64,000 bases of DNA from the NCBI RefSeq assembly GCF_900113705.1, contig NZ_FOQI01000001.1:310001-374000 (forward strand), read 5' to 3'. The notes beneath the pieces were generated by a model, which saw only the letters and a program-made list of their open reading frames with translations, made no database searches and was not told the DNA's origin. Shown in pieces: positions 28,685 through 36,217 of this stretch; within the stretch, counting starts at the first letter, position 1; each line of letters starts with the position of its first letter. Source of the stretch: Collimonas sp. OK307. Its GTDB lineage: Bacteria > Pseudomonadota > Gammaproteobacteria > Burkholderiales > Burkholderiaceae_D. The translations under genes and the position numbers were made by a program.

Positions 28685-30970
28685 ATGAACCTGACCTCTC
28701 CAGATTCAAGCCTGTCATCAGCCGCAACCACTAAAAAACGGGCGGCCTCCCCCCGCTCAGCCAGAAAACCCGCGAATACTCCTCCCTTGCCAGATCATCC
28801 GCCCACGCTCCAACCCGGCGTCGCCTCGATCACGCACCTGGCCAACAAGCTTGCCGAATACCTGACACCAGCCGAGCTGAAGAAAGTCAGAGAAGCGTAT
28901 CGCTTTTCAGATGAAATGCATCTGGGTCAGATGCGCAAATCCGGCGAACCCTATATTTCACACCCGATTGCCGTCGCCGAAATCTGCGCCGACTGGAAAC
29001 TTGACGCGCAGGCGATCATGGCTGCCCTGCTGCATGACGTCATGGAAGACCAGGACGTCAAGAAGGATGAGCTGATCGAACGCTTCGGCGCGCCGGTGGC
29101 GACCCTGGTGGACGGTTTGTCGAAGTTGGACAAGATCGAATTCCAGAGCCAGATCGAAGCCCAGGCCGAAAATTTCCGCAAGATGCTGCTGGCCATGGCG
29201 CGCGATGTGCGCGTGATCCTGGTCAAGCTGGCCGACCGTTTGCACAATATGCGCACACTGGGCGTGATGGTCCCGGAAAAGAAGCGCCGCATCGCCCGCG
29301 AGACGATGGAGGTCTACGTCCCGATCGCGCATCGGCTGGGACTGAACAATATCTACCGCGAGCTGCAGGAACTGGCGTTCTCGCACCTGTACCCGCTGCG
29401 CCATCGCACCCTGGCCAAAGCAGTCAAGGCGGCGCGCGGCAACCGGCGTGAAGTGGTCAGCAAGATCCTGGAATCGGTCAGCACCACGCTGGCGGCAACC
29501 GGTATCAACGCCCAAATAGACGGTCGCGAGAAAAGCCTGTTCGGCATCTACCGCAAGATGCACAACAAGCATCTGTCGTTTTCCCAGGTGCTGGATGTGT
29601 ACGGTTTCCGTATCGTGGTCGACACCTTCGCCAATTGCTACCTCGCGCTCGGCACCCTGCACGCGCTGTACAAGCCGATGCCAGGCAAGTTCAAGGATTA
29701 CATCGCGATTCCCAAGCTGAATGGCTACCAGTCGCTGCATACGACCTTGATCGGCCCTTACGGTACGCCGGTAGAATTCCAGATTCGCACCCAGGACATG
29801 CATCGGGTGGCGGAGTCAGGCGTGGCCGCGCACTGGCTGTACAAGGATGAAGAAGGCAATCTGAGCGATTTGCAACAGCGCACCCATGCCTGGCTGCAGT
29901 CGCTGCTCGACATTCAAAAACAGACCGGCGATTCGGCTGAATTCCTGGAGCACGTCAAGGTCGACCTGTTTCCCGATTCGGTTTATGTATTCACGCCGAA
30001 ATCGAAAATCATCGCCTTGCCGCGTGGCGCCACCGCCCTCGACTTCGCTTACACCATCCATACCGACGTCGGCGACCAGACCATCGCCGCCAAGATCAAT
30101 CACGAAGCCGCGCCGCTGCGCACAGAATTGCACAACGGCGACATCGTCGAAATCATTACCTCGCCCAGTTCGCGCCCTAGCCCCAACTGGCTAAGTTTCG
30201 TGCGCACTGGCAAAGCGCGTTCGGCCATCCGTCATCATCTGCGCACCATCAACCTGAGCGAGTCGGTGGAACTCGGCCAGCGGCTGTTGTCGCAGGCGTT
30301 GGCAATGCTCAACCTGAATCCGGTGCTGGCGCCGATCGTGGTCGATCGCCTGCTGAATGAATCCAGCGCCAAATCGATGGATGAAATCTATGCTGACATC
30401 GGCGTCGGCAAACGCATGGCGACTTTGGTGGCGCGCCATATCATGGGCTTGCTCGAAAACGAACCGTTGCAGACGCCGCTGCTGGATATGGAAGGCGTTG
30501 CCGCTCCAGCCAAGATGGAACCGGTGGTGATCTATGGCAGCGAAGGCGTATCGGTGCAGCTGTCACCGTGCTGCCAACCGATTCCAGGCGACCACATCAC
30601 TGGCCAGCTCAAGCGCGACCAAGGCCTGGTGGTACACACCGAAGACTGCCATATCGCCAAGCGCCAGCGCAACAAGGATCCGGATCGCTGGATTGAAGTG
30701 CTGTGGGGTGAAGACCTGAATCGCCGCTTCGATTGCCGCATCAAGGTGCTGGTGCATAACGACAAGGGGATTCTGGCCCGGGTCGCTGCCGAAATCGGCG
30801 ACTCCGACGCCAACATCATCTACGTCAACATGGATGACGACAAAGACCAGCTGATGACGCAATTGATCTTCACCATCCAGGTCGAAGACCGGGTGCATCT
30901 GGCCAGGTTGATGCGCAACGTTCGCCGCATCCGCGGTGTCACACGGATTCTGCGGGACCGCAACGCGTAA
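28685..30970 (+). CDS. spoT: Bifunctional (p)ppGpp synthetase/hydrolase
   Basis: A 761-residue RelA/SpoT-type enzyme of the stringent response. The HD hydrolase domain retains His117-Asp118 and Glu121-Asp122 (LLHDVMED), so ppGpp hydrolysis is expected. The synthetase domain follows with GREKSLFGIYRKMHNK and FRIVVDTFANCY, then TGS (SVYVFTPKSKIIALPRGAT), the helical region, and a C-terminal ACT domain (about 690-760). It has an extra basic, Pro-rich N-terminus of about 45 residues. It is 36 bases after rpoZ. Confidence 0.95.
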   Translation: MNLTSPDSSLSSAATTKKRAASPRSARKPANTPPLPDHPPTLQPGVASITHLANKLAEYLTPAELKKVREAYRFSDEMHLGQMRKSGEPYISHPIAVAEICADWKLDAQAIMAALLHDVMEDQDVKKDELIERFGAPVATLVDGLSKLDKIEFQSQIEAQAENFRKMLLAMARDVRVILVKLADRLHNMRTLGVMVPEKKRRIARETMEVYVPIAHRLGLNNIYRELQELAFSHLYPLRHRTLAKAVKAARGNRREVVSKILESVSTTLAATGINAQIDGREKSLFGIYRKMHNKHLSFSQVLDVYGFRIVVDTFANCYLALGTLHALYKPMPGKFKDYIAIPKLNGYQSLHTTLIGPYGTPVEFQIRTQDMHRVAESGVAAHWLYKDEEGNLSDLQQRTHAWLQSLLDIQKQTGDSAEFLEHVKVDLFPDSVYVFTPKSKIIALPRGATALDFAYTIHTDVGDQTIAAKINHEAAPLRTELHNGDIVEIITSPSSRPSPNWLSFVRTGKARSAIRHHLRTINLSESVELGQRLLSQALAMLNLNPVLAPIVVDRLLNESSAKSMDEIYADIGVGKRMATLVARHIMGLLENEPLQTPLLDMEGVAAPAKMEPVVIYGSEGVSVQLSPCCQPIPGDHITGQLKRDQGLVVHTEDCHIAKRQRNKDPDRWIEVLWGEDLNRRFDCRIKVLVHNDKGILARVAAEIGDSDANIIYVNMDDDKDQLMTQLIFTIQVEDRVHLARLMRNVRRIRGVTRILRDRNA

Positions 30971-31005
30971 TTGCCGGTCTACTCAGTTATTGAGCCATGC
31001 ATTAC

Positions 31006-31039
31006 TGAAGCTGAATTATTGAAGCTGAATTATTGAAGC
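31006..31039. repeat. 14-bp tandem duplication, 2.4 copies
   Basis: The unit TGAAGCTGAATTAT occurs at 31006-31019 and 31020-31033, with a third partial TGAAGC at 31034. The DUF1178 stop codon falls inside the second copy. This looks like local slippage. Confidence 0.7.
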
Positions 31040-31476
31040 GACCGCTTCGGCGGCACTGGCAGCGGCAGATGGAAAACATCAATGCCTTCCTCTGCCAGCT
31101 CTTCGCATTGTTCCGCCGATGCAATGCCGCGTATCCCATGCTCAGGGACTTCCTTGTAATGAATCCGGCGCGCTTCTTCGGTAAAACCTGTGCCCACATC
31201 TTCCGTATTTTCCATCACATGACGCGCCACTTCCTGCAGACGCTGCTGGAATTGCGCCACTGCCGATGAGTTCAAACCCGCATCGCTGCCGGCCGGATTT
31301 GATTTGGCCGCAGATAAATTCAGGTGCGGGGCTGACGGCAACTTGCCGACCTTCATGCTGTCGCACACCGGGCAAATAATCTGCTGCTCCGCTGATTGCG
31401 AAAGAAAATCTTCCTCCGAGGCAAACCAACCCTCAAAGCGATGATTCTGTTCACAGGCTAAGTTGTAGACTTTCAT
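31030..31476 (-). CDS. DUF1178 family protein
   Basis: A 148-residue cytoplasmic protein of uncharacterised family DUF1178. The start MKVYNLACEQNHRFEGWF and the later ICPVCDSMKVGKLPSAP give Cys8, Cys37 and Cys40, a likely zinc-ribbon-like arrangement. The C-terminal half (RHVMENTEDVGTGFTEEARRIHY) is highly conserved in the family. In-frame codons upstream to 31530 are less likely to be translated. It converges with spoT 60 bases away, over a short tandem repeat. Confidence 0.85.
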   Translation of the reverse strand: MKVYNLACEQNHRFEGWFASEEDFLSQSAEQQIICPVCDSMKVGKLPSAPHLNLSAAKSNPAGSDAGLNSSAVAQFQQRLQEVARHVMENTEDVGTGFTEEARRIHYKEVPEHGIRGIASAEQCEELAEEGIDVFHLPLPVPPKRSLQ

Positions 31477-31570
31477 GATCAGCAGCACTTCTTCGACGCG
31501 GAAAAGCATGGATCTTACACTAAGCAGCATAGAACTTATTTTCGGCGCCCGCTGATCAAAGCTTGTTTGG

Positions 31571-32402
31571 CTAAAGCTTACTTGCTGCTTGCAGCATCTC
31601 GCTGATCCGGCTCGTACTCACCGCCGCCTCGCCATAAGTAAATGTGCCATGCTCACGCATCTCGTCAGCTGCACGCAAAAATGCACCCAATGCCGCGCGC
31701 GCCAGTGAGCCCGACACTAACCCGTTTGACGCCGATAGCAGCCAGCTCTTGCAAGCCAAGTTGCACACCTTGCAGCCCCATTACCACGTTCACAGGCTTA
31801 TCCAGCGAACTGACCACCGCGGCGATCTCTTCCTTGCTTTTCAAGCCTGGCGCATAGAGCACGTCAGCACCGGCTTCCTGGTAGGCCTGGAGCCGCTTGA
31901 TAGTATCTTTCAAATCGGGCCGGCCAACCAGGTAATTTTCCGCGCGCGCGGTGAGTGTAAAAGGAAAATCCAGTCCGCGCACCGCCTCGGCGGCTGCGCG
32001 TACGCGCTCGGCCGCCAGTTCCAGGGGGTAAATCGGATCGGCGCTATGGCCGCTGGCATCTTCGATTGAACCGCCGACAATGCCGGTAGCCGCAGCAAGC
32101 CTGATAGTTTCCGCCACCGTTGCCGGCGCCTCGCCAAAACCGTTTTCAAGATCCGCACTGAGCGGCAGTTCGGTTGCCGCTGCTAGCTCAGTCAAATGCG
32201 CCATCATCTGCTCACGTCCGATGCCGCCATCCAGTTGCCCACGTGAAAATGCGAAGCCTGCGCTGGTGCTTGCCAGTGCTTCAAACCCGAGTAAAGCCAG
32301 CAATCTGGCGCTGCCGATGTCCCATGGATTTGGAATGATGAAAGCCCCGTCGCGTGTGTGAAGCTGCTGAAAAGCATGGGCTTTTTGGCTCTGTGATTGC
32401 AT
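31571..32402 (-). pseudogene. Isocitrate lyase/PEP mutase-like protein, frameshifted near the 3' end
   Basis: The first 230 residues read normally as an isocitrate lyase/phosphoenolpyruvate mutase-type TIM barrel (IIPNPWDIGSARLLALLGFEALAST, shown as IIPNPWDIGSARL; SADLENGFG; GSIEDASG). After RVSVG, near 31710, the frame changes: this frame ends at 31665, while the neighbouring frame continues the expected SLARAALGAFLRAADEM to a stop at 31571. One extra G (GGG for GG) or two lost bases would explain it. It is either a recent pseudogene or a sequencing error. Related proteins cleave carbon-carbon or carbon-phosphorus bonds of small acids; the substrate is unknown. Confidence 0.75.
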
Positions 32403-32615
32403 CAGATATCTCCGTCATAAAATCATTTCTCGAATGCAAACATTACCACCAGCAACTACTTCGCGCTGCACACTGCCTGCAACGTTTGCAAAATCGCCCT
32501 TTGCAGCAATTCTTTATTAGCTTACCTGCGCTTTGTTTCCTAGAATGAAATCCTGAAAGCACTCGCACGCTTCAAGTTTGAGTCTCAAATTCAAGTCAAT
32601 AAATCGGGAGGCGAT

Positions 32616-32969
32616 ATGGGAAGGATACTACTCGTATTATTACTGGGCGGCCTTGCCGCAGGGGTGCCGAACCAGGCCATTGCCGATAATAGCCTGGGCT
32701 TGATACAAGGCGGAACAGCACCATTTTTTGCACCACCGGCGTTATATGGCGCCGAGCTGCATCCGGCACCGTTGCTCCATCCGCCTTCAGCTGTCACGGC
32801 CGCACCCGTTTGGCGCGAACGCAATGACTGGGACAAGCGGCGCACCGAGCAATGGGCAGAGATCGAGTCGCGCCGTCAGCAATGGCGGGAAGCGCACGGG
32901 GGCGATCCCATTGTCGTTCCGCTCGACAACAGTGTTGCTGGCAACCGGCCATCATCCAGCAATTTTTGA
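32616..32969 (+). CDS. Small exported protein, unknown function
   Basis: A 117-residue protein with a signal peptide (MGRILLVLLLGGLAAG, cleavage near AIADN at residue 24). The mature part has a Pro/Ala-rich half and then a charged helix rich in Arg, Trp and Gln (WDKRRTEQWAEIESRRQQW). GGGAGG precedes the ATG. No family is recognised. It stands alone between divergent and convergent neighbours. Confidence 0.6.
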   Translation: MGRILLVLLLGGLAAGVPNQAIADNSLGLIQGGTAPFFAPPALYGAELHPAPLLHPPSAVTAAPVWRERNDWDKRRTEQWAEIESRRQQWREAHGGDPIVVPLDNSVAGNRPSSSNF

Positions 32970-33088
32970 TGTCGGCCAGACGGGCAGGTCGGCATGTTAC
33001 CAGCGCTGCTTCAGGCGAGGCGTTCGCGCGGGAGAGAAATAAAAGAAGTCGCGTGCCAACGCATGTGCCACATTCCGCGCGCTAAACG

Positions 33089-34732
33089 TTAAACGCTGAA
33101 AGATTCAACGGTTTCATCAAAAACACAAAATTCGTTCTTCCCCGCCGCTTTCGCCCGATACATGGCGATGTCGGCCTGCGACATCAGCTGCGACGCTGAA
33201 ACACCGATGCCGGAGTACAGCGCGATACCGATCGAGGTGCTGAGCTGAAATATTTTTCCGCCGACATTGAAAGGTATGTTGAGCAACTCCAGCAATTGCT
33301 GAGCCACAACAATCGCCCCATTCCGGATATCGCTGAGATCCGTCAGCAAGATCACAAATTCATCGCCGCCCAGGCGCGCCACGGTATCCGTACTTCTTCT
33401 TTCGTCCAGTAATCGCGCGGCGACCTGGCGCAAGACGGCGTCGCCGGCCGCGTGTCCATATTGATCGTTGATCGGCTTGAAATCGTCCAGATCGCAAAAC
33501 AGCAGTGCAAAATGCGAGCCCTCGCGCTGGGCGCGCGCCAGCGCCTGCTGCAAGCGATCTTCCAACATGGTCCTGTTGTACAGGCCTGTCAGCGCATCGT
33601 GATGCGCCATGAATGCCATGCTCGCCTCGCTCGCCCTGAGCGCGGCTTCTTTTTCATACAACCGTTCCACCAGATAGTTAAAGCCGAGCACCAGATCGCC
33701 TACTTCGTCGCGGCGCTTGACTGGCAGCGGCGCCAACGGCCGCTTGCCATCCGCCATTTCGCGCATCGCCTGCGCCGCACTCGTCAGCGGCCGCAACAAG
33801 CGCGGCAACACCAGCATCAATATCGCAATCGTCGCAAACAGTACCACCAGCGTGTTCTTCAGGAAAAAATTCCGCATGGCTTGAATCGGGTGGAACACTT
33901 CCGTGGTGGGTATCCGTGCGACCACAAACCATCCCGTGCTCGGCACCGTCGCCATGGAAGACAACTCCTCCACACCTTTAGCGTTAATCGTTATCCCGGT
34001 GCCGCGGAAGCCGGCCATGGCGCGATCGTGCAACAGATTCACGCCGGGTGCCGGCGTCGGCTTTAACACCATCGCAGGGTCACTGGAGGCGACGAATAAC
34101 TTGTCGGCCGGCGAAATTAAAAGAAAGCCGCCGCTTGCTCCGAGCCGGATTTCCTGAAGGCGATCGAGAAAACCAGGTGAGTTGAGCACCACCACGCCCG
34201 CCAGCACCGCCACCACCTGCCTGGCGGCGTTGCGTACCGGCGCCGCCATGATCAAGATCGGTTCACCGTTGGCGCGCCCACGCTCCGGCTTGCTCATCAC
34301 GGGGGCATCGGCATGCAGCGCAACCTGGAACCAGTCGGTACCTGAATAGACCAGCTTGCTACGCCCCGCTACTATCGGATATTCGGCAAGCAAGCCAACG
34401 CCATCCGGCCGCATCACCAGCAAACCGCTATTAAACAAGGGATTCAGCCGCTGCCGTTCCCGCAGCCAGGTCGCCAGTTTCTCCGGCTGCTGCAGCAGTT
34501 CCTGCGGCAACGCCGTGCTCAGTTCGCCAATCAGGGCGCGCCTCGTTTCGATACTATGATCGATATCACGTGCGACATAAGAAGCAATGGACAATTGCTG
34601 ATTTGCAACTTCATCACGCAGCAGTCCTTGCGCGAACGGCAGCGCAAAGAACAAGCGAAGTGAGACACCGGCAACGATAAGCACCACGCCGAGCCCGATA
34701 AAGCGGAATTTCATGCTTTGAAATATTCGCAT
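33089..34732 (-). CDS. Membrane diguanylate cyclase: dCache-HAMP-GGDEF
   Basis: A 547-residue inner-membrane sensor making cyclic di-GMP. TM1 is at about 10-30, a periplasmic dCache sensor at 35-275 (LLVMRPDGVGLLAEYP; APVRNAARQVVAVLAGVV), TM2 near 285-305, then HAMP (LPVKRRDEVGDLVLGF) and GGDEF from about 375. The active site is ARLGGDEFVIL; the I-site RxxD is RSTD. It has the same layout as the cyclase at 18370-20166, but the sensors differ, so the two should answer to different signals. Confidence 0.93.
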   Translation of the reverse strand: MRIFQSMKFRFIGLGVVLIVAGVSLRLFFALPFAQGLLRDEVANQQLSIASYVARDIDHSIETRRALIGELSTALPQELLQQPEKLATWLRERQRLNPLFNSGLLVMRPDGVGLLAEYPIVAGRSKLVYSGTDWFQVALHADAPVMSKPERGRANGEPILIMAAPVRNAARQVVAVLAGVVVLNSPGFLDRLQEIRLGASGGFLLISPADKLFVASSDPAMVLKPTPAPGVNLLHDRAMAGFRGTGITINAKGVEELSSMATVPSTGWFVVARIPTTEVFHPIQAMRNFFLKNTLVVLFATIAILMLVLPRLLRPLTSAAQAMREMADGKRPLAPLPVKRRDEVGDLVLGFNYLVERLYEKEAALRASEASMAFMAHHDALTGLYNRTMLEDRLQQALARAQREGSHFALLFCDLDDFKPINDQYGHAAGDAVLRQVAARLLDERRSTDTVARLGGDEFVILLTDLSDIRNGAIVVAQQLLELLNIPFNVGGKIFQLSTSIGIALYSGIGVSASQLMSQADIAMYRAKAAGKNEFCVFDETVESFSV

Positions 34733-34819
34733 TGGGCAATAATACAGAAAATTGCTAGACGACAGCTTTAAGAAAGGCCCGAGTCAGCTGAAGCGAATGG
34801 GTGGCAGATTCAATCCGGC

Positions 34820-35134
34820 TCAAAATCGCGGCAAATCTGCCAGCGTGCGTCCCGACACTTCGGACTCGGCAATGCCGATACCTTCAATCCCGTGCTCGTA
34901 AATCACCAGCGCGATGCTGGGGCCGCGCACAATTTTTCCATCGACTGAAAATGCGGTGGCGACCTCATCGCCGAAATGCAGCGCATCGACCACCAGGCTG
35001 ACATCTTGTTCCGAAGTCTTGTGCTCCCATCCGATAGAGCCGTCATCTTTGGGTTTTGCCCGTCCCCAACGTACTTCTTCGACCCGATCGCCGGCACCAT
35101 TAAAACGAACCGCTTCAATCATATGAATGGACAT
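34820..35134 (-). CDS. Conserved small cytoplasmic protein, unknown
   Basis: A 104-residue acidic protein with no signal peptide. The start MSIHMIEAVRFNGAGDRVEEV follows GGAGAA by a few bases. It has a beta-rich look (EEVRWGRAK, VVDALHFGDEVATAF, ALVIYEHGIEGIGI). No family is recognised with confidence. It has its own short transcript between a diguanylate cyclase and a terminator. Confidence 0.55.
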   Translation of the reverse strand: MSIHMIEAVRFNGAGDRVEEVRWGRAKPKDDGSIGWEHKTSEQDVSLVVDALHFGDEVATAFSVDGKIVRGPSIALVIYEHGIEGIGIAESEVSGRTLADLPRF

Positions 35135-35250
35135 GCATTTCTCCGGGATAGGAAGTTGAAAAAGTTTTCACATCATGGTACGCGCCATGTTAATTGCCAG
35201 CAAGATGCCTGGCAAAATTTTGCTGGCGCCCTACGGCCAAGACATGCGTA

Positions 35251-35288
35251 AAAAAAACGCTACCCAAATTGAATTGGATAGCGTTTTT
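35251..35288. terminator. Bidirectional terminator
   Basis: AAAAAACGCTA and TAGCGTTTTT flank CCCAAATTGAATTGGA, giving an 8- to 13-bp stem with A and T tracts on the two sides. It lies just past the stop of the Gly/His-rich protein gene at 35306 and can stop transcription in either direction. Confidence 0.6.
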
Positions 35289-35305
35289 GCACAGGCTACG
35301 GCTGA

Positions 35306-35701
35306 CTAATATGGGGCGTCGCCTGGCACCACCCGCAACCAGCCGCTCGGGCAACTCGGCACATCAGGATAATAGCCCGCCGGGTCGTTACAGTAGTAAC
35401 TGAAATCAGCGCCTGGCGGCACATACATCAATGACGCGGGGCCTGGATAGAAAGCTGGATCGTAGTAAAACGGTGGCCAGAAAAACGGGCCGCCTATGAT
35501 TATCCTGCTGCGCCCATGGAAATCGTTGAACCGATGAAACCCGTGGCGAGCTTGCATTCCACCGCCGTGAAAGCCGCCGGCGTTGCCATGAAAGCCGCCG
35601 CCATGTCCGTGAAACTCGTGATTTTGCGCAAGCGCAGAACCACCGGTAGCGCTCAACATCAACGCGGCTACCGCAAACCATAAAACCGTGAACCTTTTCA
35701 T
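35306..35701 (-). CDS. Exported Gly/His-rich small protein
   Basis: A 131-residue protein with a signal peptide (MKRFTVLWFAVAALMLS, cleavage near ALAQN at residue 26). A Gly/His-rich region follows (EFHGHGGGFHGNAGGFHGGG), then an aromatic, Pro-rich part and the pattern YYC..PAGYYPDVPSCPSGWLRV, known from many small envelope proteins of Burkholderiales. The function is unknown; histidines might bind metals. AAAAGG precedes the ATG. Confidence 0.7.
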   Translation of the reverse strand: MKRFTVLWFAVAALMLSATGGSALAQNHEFHGHGGGFHGNAGGFHGGGMQARHGFHRFNDFHGRSRIIIGGPFFWPPFYYDPAFYPGPASLMYVPPGADFSYYCNDPAGYYPDVPSCPSGWLRVVPGDAPY

Positions 35702-35968
35702 AGCGACACCTTTTACTTCCCGCGTTTGCTTCGCTTACTGCCAAGGCAACGCCACAACGACAGTACAAACTGTACTCCTTGTATTCAATATATATTGGGC
35801 AATAAAAAGGGGAACTACAAATCGGTAATGTTTGCAACAACATGTATCTATGCACACGTATCGATGCAACCAACCGGATCCGCAGCAAACAGCGGTAAGG
35901 ACACATCCATCTCATTTCTTGGTTACGGTATACTTGCCCGTCCCAAACGCAGAAAGAAAGCACCAGAA

Positions 35969-36217
35969 ATGACGACCTACAAAGAGCTGCAAGCACAAAT
36001 CGAACAATTGAGAAAACAGGCAGAGGAACTGCGTCAAGCCGAAATCGCTGACGTCATCACCGAAATCAAAGCCAAGATGAACGAATATGGCATTACCGGT
36101 GCGGATCTGGGCTTGATGGGTAAGAAACGCATCATGAAAACCAGCCCGGCAATGGCGCCGGAAGTACCGGCACCAGCACCTGCGCACGTCGACGCGCCAG
36201 CCAGCAGCGAAATGTAA
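35969..36217 (+). CDS. H-NS-like protein lacking the DNA-binding domain
   Basis: A 82-residue protein. The N-terminal coiled coil matches the oligomerisation domain of betaproteobacterial H-NS/Bv3F-type proteins (MTTYKELQAQIEQLRKQAEEL and IADVITEIKAKMNEYGITGADLG, shown in two parts). The usual C-terminal motif (YRDP.TG.TW.GRGR.P.WI) is absent; instead there is an Ala/Pro-rich tail ending in SSEM. It may act as a partner or antagonist of full-length H-NS, as the H-NST proteins of E. coli do. In-frame codons upstream to 35726 do not look like protein. Its stop directly abuts the end of the convergent autotransporter gene. Confidence 0.75.
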   Translation: MTTYKELQAQIEQLRKQAEELRQAEIADVITEIKAKMNEYGITGADLGLMGKKRIMKTSPAMAPEVPAPAPAHVDAPASSEM

